Assembly: GCA_965153455.1 (NCBI GenBank)
Contig: OZ234501.1
Coordinates: forward strand, 9,610,001 to 9,674,000
Direction: 5' to 3'
Source: Sphagnum compactum
Lineage: Eukaryota; Bryophyta; Sphagnopsida; Sphagnales
Length of the DNA stretch: 64,000 nt
The position numbers were made by a program, and so were the translations under genes. Shown one piece after another: positions 35,471 to 47,100 of the stretch; the first letter of the stretch is position 1; each line of letters opens with the position of its first letter. Below the pieces are notes generated by a model that was not told where the DNA came from, ran no database searches, and was given only the letters and a program-made list of their open reading frames with translations.

Positions 35471-35989
35471 ATGCTCACAAATGACATGGGTTGTGGTTAA
35501 CATTAGAATGTTGATCAAATATTCCCTACCCACTTAGCCAACATAGGCTAGGTGCCTATTAGGTGAACTTGAAGTAGGCACAATTAGGTGGCCTACCTAA
35601 CAATCTAAACTTATTTTTAAAGCTTAGACTATGTAATGACACATGTCAACATGGTATAGGTTGAACCTAATGAAATTAACAATAATTTTTTAATATCTAA
35701 ATAATAAATATTTAAATAAATATAAATAATGCAACTACATTGTTGAGTCATAAAATCAATTGCAAAATGACAATGCCATGTAAGCTGCTCTGGATGGATG
35801 AAAAGTTCATGTAAGTCACATCTTTATGTGATTGCCATTGTAGCTTGGTGCCATGTATTGTCTTTTGTGACTACAATTTTTTGCAACTTGTTCAAGGCAA
35901 CTAGGCACTGTAGCAAGTCACATGTGATAATTATGACTAGAAATGAGTTGTTAATTTTGTCATTTATTTGCAAATTCCTTGTAGTGCAA

Positions 35990-36169
35990 CATCTTCTTGA
36001 GTTGATGAAGGCATTTTATATTCATTCGATTATTTTCAAACTTTATTAAGAGAGGCATTATACAATACAACACACAATTTCAACATTAATTTAGTCTATG
36101 AAACTTGTAAACATTTAAAAAAAAGACTAGTTACACTTGAATTGGCTCATACTAGCATGATTACACCCT
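35990..36169. other. No gene seen
   Basis: Short AT-rich spacer. Confidence 0.4.
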
Positions 36170-36480
36170 ACATGATTTATTAAGAAAAGTTGTAGTTTAT
36201 TAATACGAAAACTGAAAAATGTAAAAAGTGAATTTTTTGTTATGATTTGAGATTGTGATCATTTTTCAAGATGAAAAACTAAATTTGCAAGGAATGTACA
36301 CACCTTTTAAAATTCATATTTATTCATTAGTGATTAACAAAACTTTTGTGATGGATCAATATAATCATTTTTAATACCAAGTTGTAAAAGATTTCATTCA
36401 AAATTTTATTCATATGAAAAAGTTATTTTGGGATAAAAGGACATGTAGTCCTTGTTTAAAATAATGCATTGGGTCTTTGT
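36170..36480 (-). mobile_element. Family B element, inverted partial copy
   Basis: Read on the minus strand, this matches the left half of family B: AAAAGTTAT, CAACTTGGT, TAATCACTAATGAATAAATA and CATCTTGAAAAATG-type segments occur in the same order as at 22,790-22,970. The right half is missing. Confidence 0.5.
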
Positions 36481-38580
36481 ATCTTGTTTGGACCCATATG
36501 TAACCTTATATCATTCAAAGACTATTGCAAGCTTTTTGCCAAATTAAAAATCATTAAAATTGGTGCATTTTTTTAATAATTTAAATTCAATGTGATAATT
36601 TTGCATTATGGAATGGTTTTTGAACATGAGTAATAGACAATTTGGGTCAAAATTGCAATCTACTTTTGAGTAAATCTTATGTCCATCTCCTATATGTCAT
36701 TTAATATCTTTATTGTTCAACTAATTCTACCAAGGTGAGGCACTTGTTGCACCTCTTATTCCTCCCAAATTCAACATACAACATGAAAAAATTTCAATGA
36801 CAACTTTAGCCTTCACAAAACAGAAATGTTGGATTGGTAGCATTTCCTAAAAATGTATGTTATGTTAAGCCTTGTACAATTTTGAAGGCCTCCCACTTAC
36901 ACCATGGGTTTTTGCAATGCTTACCTTTAATATGCATTATGCACTCACATTGGATTGCTCTAGCTCCCAATGATCCAAACATTTTTGTTGAATAGTAGCC
37001 TATTTATATGAATGCACACATCCTTAAACCTAAATAAAACCACCATCAATCTTCATTACTAAAAAAATGGGGTTTAATCTTTCCACCCAATTCATTATGG
37101 GGCCTTCAAAGGTGAACTAGGTCTCCATACCCTTGCATCATTTCACCTTGGGTGAATTGAGTCATTATGTCCATTTTTAGGACAAGTAATTCATTATTGT
37201 GATTCACTTAGATCATTTTTTTTATTATTCAAATTTAACCATTTTAATTTGAAATAAAAGCTTATAATTTGTGATTAATTTATATATTGCATTACGATTA
37301 TGTATAAAATTATTAAATTTAATGTGTAAAATATAGTGACATTAAATTTAAAACTTAACATGTAATAACCAATATTTTACAAGATATTATAACTAGAATA
37401 TAATATAATATTTCTTGTTGACATAATATTTATTTTATAATGTGATATGGAATATTATTACTGATTTTATTATTAATAAAGATAACTGACTTTAAAATTT
37501 ATGTTTTCCAAAAAAAAATTTGAATAAAAAATGTTGGAACTTGCATATTTTCTCATGAATATTTTGTGAATTGTTATTAAAAAATGAAATTCAAAAGTGT
37601 TTTCCTTTAAACGGTTCGAAATTTTATGTATTTATTTATTATATCTGTGTAGACTTTTGAAAAAAGGTTCAAGAATGGAATTTTATTTGTTTCATTTGAA
37701 TAAGATACAAGATTATATATATATGCTAAAATTTGATTTGTAAAACAATCTTGTTTAATTGTGATATATCCAAAATTTTACACCTTTTATCACAAAGTAA
37801 AGTGGTAGTTGGATGGCAAAACCAAGGTTCAAACCTTGCTACCAAAACCATATATATATCATACATATGTTAATCATATTTAAAATGTTTACATAGACCA
37901 TATTTTGACAAAATTATTAACACTATATAATATTAATTCAAAAACATTGTAAAATATAGCAAATTCACTATGTTTGTAACAATTGGTGTTCAATCACAAG
38001 GGGACATAGTGAATTCATTAAATTTCTTGTGTAATGAAATTGGGACATTTTCATTGAAAACCTAATGAAATTTCTATTAAACTTGGCCACACCTTGATCT
38101 ACTAGTGCTTGCTCTTCATCATATACCTAACGATGTTAACACCACAACATTATTGTTAATCAATGTCACATCTTCAATCAAGAAAAAATCAAAGGATGCC
38201 CCTTTTCCGTTGAACTTCATTCATGCATAAAAAGGTTAAATCTTGAACCTCATGTAGGGATGTCAAAATTTAACTATGGAAAAATATGTCATGTTTCTAT
38301 TTGTAATCCTAGGATACCAAACATTTGGCATGCAACAAATGCCACATCTGGAAATTGGGCTTCATGAGCCTTCCACCATGTCAAAGGCAATTTGCACTCT
38401 TTTAGATGCACATGCAAGTGACAAAACAAATAAAGGTTAATTTTCACCAACCCCTACAAATGTTGACATTTGTAATCATTTGTGCAAAAATAAAATCCTC
38501 CCTCACAAACTTAACATCTCATGACTTAGTAATGGAAATCATGCCAAATTTGTTCATTCATAATTCTTACATTTCATGCA
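36481..38580. other. AT-rich intergenic DNA
   Basis: No coding pattern. A weak tRNA-like pair of boxes occurs at about 37,803-37,837 (AGGTTCAAACCTT). Otherwise featureless. Confidence 0.4.
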
Positions 38581-38582
38581 TT

Positions 38583-38727
38583 AATATTGTGCATTGAAAA
38601 CACATTTGACACATAATTTTATAGGAAAATGAAAAATTTGTGTGACATTTGTTTATTCATAGGTTTGTATTTCATGGACGTCAACACATTTATTCATGTG
38701 TCAAATGTGTTTTCAACGCATGATATT
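38583..38727. repeat. Inverted repeat, 32-bp arms (possible small MITE)
   Basis: Arms at 38,583-38,614 and 38,696-38,727 (core GAAAACACATTTGACACAT) match at 29 of 32 positions. Loop 81 bases. No convincing target duplication. Confidence 0.65.
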
Positions 38728-39276
38728 CGTGTGTAAAATGTATGAACCTACGACTAAACAAACTTCACATGATTTTCATTATTAATTCATCACATTCTAA
38801 ATCTGTGATGTTATGGTCAAACAATGAAGGCTCAACATCAACAAAAGGAGTAGGTCTAGGATTCAAAAAAAAGAAAGGCAACAAGAAAGAGAGGCAACAA
38901 AGTCTTGTTGTCATGGTCATACACTATAGTTGTAAACTTTGATTTTTGTACCGAGACCTTTTGCCATCTTAAGATTTTTTTAATGTGGGTTTAAATCAGT
39001 GCAAACAATCATGTTATGAGCCTTCAACGCAATGTATATAGATGCAAAAGATAGAAAAGGAACAAGGATATCCACCACTTCATTCATTATGTGCATGTGC
39101 AAAAACAACTAAAACTCATTGTATCAAAACAAAGGAGTTTGCCTCAAAATCTTGGATACAATGTTACATGTTAATAAAAATGGAAAATGTGGCATTGAGT
39201 GCATTAGAAATCAACTATTATCTTCAAGTTTAATTGAAGATATATTGTTTCACAGTAGGAAACATAGTTTTAGTGA
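38728..39276. other. No gene seen
   Basis: Short plus-strand open frames (38,742-38,942 and 39,042-39,233) are K/S/T-rich with no recognisable domain. Not called as genes. Confidence 0.4.
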
Positions 39277-39723
39277 GGTGAAAGCACAATGAAAGGAGCC
39301 ACATGAGGGGGTGGAATACTCCTTAAAACTTTTTATTTTAAATCTTTGAAAAACCACATGGAAGCACAATAGTTCTAATTGTCAATATATTTTTGGATTC
39401 AGCAAAAGAAATTGAAATTGTTAAAGTAATTTTTTACAACACATTTGAATGCATTTGGTTCAAATGTGCTTTTGGCCTTGAAAATTATGAATTTTAAAAA
39501 TGTGGCTTTAACAAAAATTATTCATTTTATGTCATGAAGGGCATGAATGTATATAGGATCAAGATATAATAAAAATAAAAATATGTAGTAAGCAGTGGAA
39601 AATTATTTGAAAAACACAAAGTTTAAGATTATAAACCAATATAGGAATGCCACATGTCACATGCAGTCCATGGAAATTGACTTTTACTTTGGTGCCCTTA
39701 ATTCCTTTGAATATGTTTGCACC
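39277..39723. mobile_element. TIR element, family A copy 1
   Basis: The left end GGTGAAAGCACAATGAAAGG pairs with the right end, which reads GGTGCAAACATATTCAAAGG on the minus strand. Shorter than copies 2 and 3 but with the same internal order (ACTCCTTAAAA, AACACATTTGAATGCATTTG, CTTTTGGCCTTGAAAATTAT). Ends are accurate to a few bases. Confidence 0.6.
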
Positions 39724-39744
39724 CAAGTATGTGCATTTGGTACA

Positions 39745-40394
39745 TGTGTAAAAACATAGTCAAAGGAACCACCCAAGTGAATGGACACTCCTTAAAATTA
39801 CATTTTTGTATGTTTGAAAGATCACAAGTGAAACATAATACTTTGGATTGTCATAAATGTTTTTGGAATATTTTTCATTAATTGCAAAGTTTATATGCTC
39901 AAAGCTTGACACAAAATCAAAAATGTTTTTGCATGTCCAAATTATTCAAACCTCAAGAGTGGATAATCTTTGTTTTTTCAAACATTTTTTTTAAAAACCA
40001 AATGTGCACCATTCCTTCTGAAAATTGGAGAGGATTTTAACATTGATGATTAGAAAAGCAAAAGGAGTTAAATTGATGATTTTTTTTAATAACCCATTTG
40101 AGCACATTTGGTTCAAAAGTGCTTTTGACCTTGAAAATTATGGATTTTGAAAATGTTCTTTTAACAAAAGTTGTTCATATTTATGTGATAGAGGGCACAA
40201 ATGCATAATATACATGTTATAAAAACAATTTGTAGTCAAAATATATTTACATCTAAAATGCAATGTTAAATGGGGTACCTAAAATACAAAATTTAAAGTT
40301 ATAAACCAACACAAAAACAACACATGTCATGTGCAATCCTTGGAAAAGGACTTTTACCTTAGCATCCCTAGTTCCTTTGACCGTGTTTTCACCC
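39745..40394. mobile_element. TIR element, family A copy 2
   Basis: The left end TGTGTAAAAACATAGTCAAA pairs with the right end, which reads GGTGAAAACACGGTCAAAGG on the minus strand. It is alignable with 46,455-47,100 through most of its length (TGCATTTTTGTATGTTTGAA is shared). It lies about 20 bp from copy 1 in the same orientation. No coding capacity. Confidence 0.7.
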
Positions 40395-41048
40395 ACACGG
40401 CATTGCAATTTGAGTGATTTTTGTTGTCCATAACATAAATTAATCACATTTTAGTATTTTTAAATTTTATGAAAAAATATGATTTTGTTGGAAAATTACC
40501 TAGTATTTATTTGGGGTTTTCAACTTGCAATGGTGAAGCCCAACATCCAAACAAATTTCTTCCATTCATTGTGCCCCTCGTTGGATTTTTTTCATCCAAG
40601 TTATTTTTTTTGCAACATGAGCTATGTATTATCCAAACTAACCTTTTGAAACCCAACACATATTTACTTGGTCATTTTAAGCATATTGATATGCCTTGTT
40701 GAAAGCATGTCCAAAACATGAACCTTGATATGGAGTCACAAATGCATTGGTGCACATGTCATCACAAAAGTCAAGGCTTTTGTAAGGGTGGAAAGATTAC
40801 CACCTTCATTTTTTATGTAGGCCACCTTGTCTAACAAGTTGTATAAGCCTAACAAATCTTTCACCTACGTTGTTGTTGCAAATCTTGAACTATATGTAAT
40901 CTCAAACAATCCAATCATTATATGACAAGGGACCCAATTGTTCATGAACAAAGTTGATAACTAAAGCAAAAGTTTCATGTTTAGATTTAGATCCACAAAT
41001 CAAAGGATGTAGTTACCATAATGCAACAACCCAATGTAAGTAGGACAT
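40395..41048. other. No gene seen
   Basis: AT-rich spacer between family A and family B elements. Confidence 0.4.
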
Positions 41049-41826
41049 GTGTCAAAATGCACTCAAAGGAGCCATAAGTGTTACTTTACATTAGTCTTGC
41101 ATGTCTTTTTTCCCCAAAATAACTCTTTCATATGAATGATTTTTTGAATAATTCTTTGCAACTTGTTATGAAAAATGATTAGAATTGCCCCAATAAGCCA
41201 AAAAAGAAATCTTAATCATTTTTTAATAAATATGAATTTGTAAAAATGTACAAAACCTTTGTAGATTCTATGTTTCATTTTAAAAAATAATGATAATTTG
41301 AAATCGTACAAAAAAATGTTAATTTTTAAGCATTGTATTTAATGTAATATAAACTATAATTTTGTTGAATACATCATGTACATTATACCCCATTTATATG
41401 TGGTAAAGCACTCTTGAAGTTTTGAAATTCTAAATTTTTCAAGTGTACGTACTTCGAGTTTTCAAAGTTTTAAAAATCCACATTTCTTAAATTGTGAATT
41501 TTTTCTAAATGTCTAATAGGTTATTATCATCTCATACTTTTTACCATCAACTTAATTTATTATATGAGTCCTTTGGAAGTCCTTTGTAAAAATGTCATTT
41601 TTTAATGACAAAAATTTTCATTTTCAAAAGTTGTTAACCAAACCAAAATCTAAACTTGGATCAAATGAATTTTTAATTTGAGTTTCTTGACATTCATGTG
41701 TGTTAAAAAAATAAAATGGGTCATGATTACCATGGTTTCAAATGGCAAAAAAAAAATTCTCTAATGTTTTATGATAAAAACTAACATCTTATGCCCTTTG
41801 TGGCTCCTTTGAATGTGTTTTGACCC
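41049..41826. mobile_element. TIR element, family B copy 2
   Basis: The left end GTGTCAAAATGCACTCAAAG pairs with the right end, which reads GGGTCAAAACACATTCAAAG on the minus strand. The TIR is clearly related to that of family A, so A and B probably share one transposase. Interior homologous to the copies at 22,719 and 43,085. Confidence 0.7.
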
Positions 41827-43084
41827 ACAACTTTTTCCATTGTTTTAACCACCAAATTAGGAATAACTTTTTTGACTACCTACTTTCAATTTGGAAACAC
41901 CACACAAGGGCTTTAATGGAAAACCATTCACCTTGGCCAAGGGTTTTCAACAAGAAAAATTGGCATAATGAACAAGGCCACATCCATTGGACAAACCTCT
42001 TACCTTGGGTTTTCCTTCTTGTATGGAATATAACTTCCAAAATGATTAATTGTGGTTGCATAGCTAGGACTAAGCTGTTGTTTGATTTTTCTTGACCATT
42101 GTTTTTCCTACAACTTGGAGATTAATTAATTTCCATTTAGATCTCAAAAATTTAAATGTTTAATGGTCACATTTTTCTTCATGGATGTGGTCTCATGGTT
42201 TTTATGAAGTGACCATGCCTTTTTGTTTATTTGAAGAATTGATTTTATGTTTGGGATATTTAGTGGCATAATTAGATTAGATTGTTTGTGCAACTAGAGG
42301 GTTTACAACATTACCATCATTAACAATAAAAAAAAAACCAAGGAAAAGATAACTAATTATGTGAAACCACAAATTTTGGTTCAACTTGAATTGTTGGTGC
42401 AATGTGTCCAATGCAACCTTTACCCTTAAAGTTGTAGCACTTTTATAATCGATACATTAAAAGTTGAAACAAAATTAAAAGAAATAGTTCCCAAAACTTA
42501 AACACTTGGTATCATGTATCACTCTTTAAGCAATTTTCACAAGGACCACCTTTTTCACCACATGATTATTAGTATTTAACATTTTGTAGATGGGTTGGGC
42601 TTTCCTATAAGGTGAATGAATTGATGAATGCATCTCATCACTTCAAGCAAAGCTCTTGGCCTCTGGGTGATAATCCTTTAAGGTGTACCACACAGGACGA
42701 AAAGGGCCATGCAATCCTTTTTTATCTTATATTTTGATCCCCATAAAAAATAATGATTCAAAAGCTATCAAAAATTTCAAAAGGATTATATTTTAGATTA
42801 TTACAATTCTAGATTCCATCATAATCATCCATAAATGTGTCTTTACATGGTAAAAAATGACTAGGTAAAAAAAACAAAAAAGGGTGATGTTGTGACAACA
42901 TTTTGGTACACCTTAAAGAATTTGCACCCTTTTAACTTTGAAGCGTTTCACCCACAACATATAGAACCAATTGATTCCAAAAGCAATGGAAAATTGGACA
43001 AAACATAAAATCAAGGAAACTTTAGGAATTTTTTTAATTGAGGAACATGAAATCAAATGAAAGATGATTTATAGGCTTCTGGAT
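41827..43084. other. No gene seen
   Basis: AT-rich spacer. The open frames on both strands at 41,820-42,095 overlap the family B end and each other and lack domain content. Confidence 0.4.
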
Positions 43085-43859
43085 GGGTGTAAATACACTC
43101 AAAGGAACAAATGGAATTACTTTATAAAAGGATTGTGAATCCTTTTCTAATCCTATTCATTTACAATTCATACGAAGGAATTTATGAATGAAATCTTTTG
43201 CAACTTGTTATTACAGTACATATAGTTGCCCCAATATATAACATGTTTTGTGTTAATCATTTTCAATAAATATGAAAATTTCAAAGTGTGCAAAATTTTG
43301 CTAGATTTTTCATTTTGTCTTCAAAAGTTACCATAATTTGAAATCATACCAAAATATGCTACCTACTTTAGGTTTTAATTTCTTGTATCACAAGCTACAA
43401 TTATGTTTACATGTCATATACGCTACACCCTATTTACCACATAAAGGACTTTTGAAATTTGGAGATTTTGAAACATATTTTGAATTTCTAAAAATTTCAA
43501 GTTCCATAACTTTAAATTGTGAATGTTTTTTGAGTGTGGGTTGTAGGTCATTATCATCTAAATGTTTTACCATCAAATTTTTTAAAAACAAATCCTTTAC
43601 CCTAGTCCTTTGCAAAATTGATTTCTTTTGACACAATTATTAATGTTCAAGTTCAAAAGTCTTTTACTAAAACCAAAACCCAAAATTAAATTTAATGAAG
43701 TTTTATTTGAATTTTTTAACATTCATAATAATCATTTAACACAACTTGGAATGATTAACATAACTTTAAAATGCGAAAACATAAATATATTTTGAAACAA
43801 TTTAAAGTTTTCAATATTATTCGACATGATTTTTGGTTCCTAAAAATGCATTTGCTCCC
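43085..43859. mobile_element. TIR element, family B copy 3
   Basis: The left end GGGTGTAAATACACTCAAAG pairs with a decayed right end, which reads GGGAGCAAATGCATTTTTAG on the minus strand. Interior order as in copies 1 and 2 (CAACTTGTTATTACAG, AATAAATATGAAAATTTC). Confidence 0.6.
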
Positions 43860-45070
43860 AAATTTGCAACTAGATAGATGTTGTTTATGTTGAAAAAAAG
43901 TGAAAGACCCAAGCATGGTGTTGGATACTCCCATTCATAAGCAATCTTGCAAAATTTCACCATCATTAGTAAAATTATAGCCAACATTCAATTGTTTACC
44001 ATTGCCATTAAGGTGTAAAAAAATGCCATTGCTGTCAAAAATAGATTTTAAAAAGTTATTTTTGGACTACAATGTTAGAATGTAGTTGTGTAAAGTGGTG
44101 GGAAACATGACATAGGTTTTAGGATTAAGATTCCTAAACCCTAAATTAAAAACCACCCTAGATGGATGCTATCACTACCTAGAAGGGTTTAGGTTGGATG
44201 TCTATTTTGACATCTTTATATCGAGGAGGAAAGATATTAACAAGTATCCCAAACTTTAATACTAGGTTGGGTTAGTTTTGTAGCCGAATATTTTGAAATT
44301 TGATACTAAGTAGTTAGGGTATTAAAATTAGGTTGATAATTGAGTGAATTAAATTCAAAAACAAGCCAACATTGGTCAAAACTTGATCATGTAATTGTCG
44401 ATGACATGTTGTTATAATCATATGTGATTTATCATGCAACTCTAGTTTTATGTGATTACACATGATCTTGTGACTACATGACTAGTAGTCATGTTTTGAA
44501 AGAGGTGTAGTTAAGTTAGGTAGGTAGGTAAGTTGTTAGGTAGAAAGCTTAAGTAAGTAGTTTAGGTAGTTAGATAGCTAGTTTAGATAGGTTATTAGAT
44601 ATCTTAAACGAATAGATATGTAGGCAAGCTAGGTACCTATAAGTTACTTATAACTTAGGTAGGTAGATGTTAAAGGGAGATTTGTTTTGAATTTTTGAAG
44701 TTTTGTACTTTTGGTAATCACTGGATTATTGATATAGTGAATTTTAGAATGATTTTTAGGTTGGCAAACAATAGATTTGAGGAGCCTATGACTTCTTGAA
44801 AAGTCATTAGAGGTTTGGCGAGGGGTACCAACCAAATATTTTACTTGGCATTGTTTCTACCACACCCTCTTTGGTAGCCATTTGAGGTGGTTAACACCAC
44901 TATTTAATAGTGAATTTAAACCACAAACTCTGAGGTTTAAATGTTTTTATTCTTTTTCATTTCTTAAACATTTTTTAAAGAACATTACTTAATTAAAAAA
45001 ATTATAGTAGAGATTTTTTTTGTTTTAATTTTATCACTTTGGAATGAATCTTTTTATTATAGCAAACCTT
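43860..45070. other. Intergenic with TAGG tract
   Basis: A TAGGTAGGTAGG-type tract spans about 44,515-44,665 with TTAGATAG drift. It may be part of an unresolved CACTA derivative. No gene. Confidence 0.45.
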
Positions 45071-45745
45071 TCCTTGGGTGGTACCACTAGGAACCACCTT
45101 GTCAAAATCACAGGAAAATTGGACCCAATTTAAGAATTAAAATTTCATCTACTTATGCATTGGTTTATTTGATTGGATTAGGTGGGCTGGCTATGTTTTC
45201 CCCATTTATGCACACATTCATGAAAAATAATGAGCCCTCAAAAACTTATAATATGCATTAACATTTTGATTCCTGAACCATTATTGACCCAATTCTTGAC
45301 TTTTTAAAAAACATTGTCCTTGATTTGTGTTCTTGACATTAATGACCTTTTTGGATTTCACAATTATGATTTCAAAAATTCATAACTAAATGAAAATTGA
45401 TTCAATTAATCATCTATAAAAGACATCAAGTAGGTTGGCATTTGAAGTATTTTTACAAATTAACATCCAAGAAAAATTCCCAAAAAGTAGATTCCTTTTG
45501 TGTTCCTAATCAAAAAAATCCTTCATGTGACATTCCTGATATTTTTTCCTTATGCATTCATTTTCCATATCAAAACACATTTTTTTGTAAATTTAATTAG
45601 AGTTTTGAATCCTACACAATTGGGGTAACCTTTTGATAAATAATTTGGAATGAAAAGTTTTTTTTATGTGAGTTCCATGTTGTTCTGAAGTTGGATCGGT
45701 TTCAAAAGTTTAGGGTGTGACATTCCTAGTGGTACCACCCAAGGA
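45071..45745. mobile_element. 675-bp element with 23-bp perfect TIRs centred on GGTACC
   Basis: The left terminus 45,071-45,093 contains CCTTGGGTGGTACCACTAGG, and the right terminus 45,723-45,745 is its exact reverse complement. Each terminus also contains its own small palindrome, GTGGTACCAC. Interior AT-rich and non-coding. No target duplication was identified. A lone copy of the terminus is at 30,186. Confidence 0.6.
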
Positions 45746-46452
45746 TAAATTTTCCCATTAATGAAGTGTATTTTATTTTTTTTGGGATATTAGCAATTTG
45801 ATGTTTTAAATTGTGTTTTAGGGCTAAAACACACACTACGAGGGTGCCAACTTGGGCAGTTTCATGACATGTGCGTAACGTATATTTTTGCAAAACGCGT
45901 TACATTGAATTTTAGGTTTCATTTTTGGTGTTTGGGCTTGATGTTTTGATTTTCACAAAGTTAATGATGTATAATATTATTTGAAAAAAATAATTTAAAA
46001 GATTAAATTCAAAGAATAATGGGTATATTTATGGTATATGCAATATAATAGAGCCTATTTCTGTTTTTGGACTGCATTAGGTTTGGGTTTGAAAATTAGT
46101 CAACCAAAAAATGTTTCAAATGAAAATTTAAAAAATGGCCCACCTCACATCTCTTGTCATCTTCCATTTGAAAGTGATAGTTTGTCAAAATGTTAATTTA
46201 TCACATACTTTTGGTCATTGCCCCCAAAAACACCCATTTGTGAAATGATAATTATCAAATTCTTCACATGGTTCACAAACTTATTCCAATCATACGAAAT
46301 CACAATGTTTAATAAATACTACAAATTTCATAAAGGCTGAAAATCATTTCAATAATTTTTTGAATATATTTTCATTTTTTAGTACATTGTGAAGTATATA
46401 TTTTTAGCACAAATATATTTGAACATCACATCATATTAGATTAAAAAGTGTA
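45746..46452. other. No gene seen
   Basis: AT-rich spacer. Confidence 0.4.
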
Positions 46453-46454
46453 GG

Positions 46455-47100
46455 GGTAAGAACACAATCATAAGAGCCACCCAAGTGAGTGCACACTCTT
46501 TAAAATTGCATTTTTGTATGTTTGAAAGATCACAAAGGAAGCATAATAGTTTGAATTATCATAATCTTTTTCGAATATTTTTCATTAATTGCAAAGTCTA
46601 TATGTTCAAAGCTCGACACATATCAAAAATGTTTTGCACATTCAAAGCATTCAAAGTTCGAAAATGGATAGTTTTTATTTTTTTCAAACGTCTTTGTTTC
46701 CTACCGAATGTGCAGCATTCCTTTTGAAAATTGGAGAGGATTTTAACATTGATGATTATAAGGGCAAAAGGACTTGAACTATTGAAAATTGTTTATATAA
46801 CCAATTTGAGCACATTTCGTTCAAATGTGCTTTTGACCCTAGAAATTATGGATTTTGAAAATGTGGCCTTAACAAAAGTTGTTCATATTTATGTGATAGA
46901 GGGCATGAATGCATAATATATATGATATAAAATCAATTTTTAATCAAAAGGTAGTCATATTTAACAAGTAGTGTTAAACTGTGAGTCCAAAATACAAAAT
47001 TTTAAGATATAAACCAAAGTAGAAATGACTCATGTCATATGTAGTGCTTGAAAAAAGACTTTTACCTTGGTGCCCTTGGCTCCTATGACCGTGTTTTCAC
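46455..47100. mobile_element. TIR element, family A copy 3
   Basis: The left end GGTAAGAACACAATCATAAG pairs with the right end, which reads GTGAAAACACGGTCATAGG on the minus strand. Strong similarity to copy 2 throughout. Open frames at 46,485-46,916 occur at the equivalent place only as broken pieces, so I call none. Confidence 0.7.

Larger units (their letters stand above)
33599..35986. mobile_element. CACTA-3, non-autonomous CACTA element
   Basis: The left end CACTACAACGAATCTTATCC pairs with the right end, which reads CACTACAAGGAATTTGC on the minus strand. Perfect CAA target duplications lie at 33,596-33,598 and 35,987-35,989. Subterminal TTGCAACT/AGTTGCAA repeats occur on both sides, with TAGG tracts at 34,120-34,560 and a long AT-rich core. 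No transposase. The open frame at 35,798-36,049 runs through the right end and is not a gene. Confidence 0.85.

Noticed and set aside
37800-37846. tRNA gene
   Set aside because: B-box-like sequence only; acceptor, D and anticodon stems do not form.
41820-42095. Overlapping plus- and minus-strand open frames
   Set aside because: Tryptophan-rich and antisense to each other over a family B end. No domain and no support for either.
46485-46916. Three plus-strand open frames
   Set aside because: They lie inside a non-coding TIR element, and the homologous copy at 39,745 has no matching open frame.
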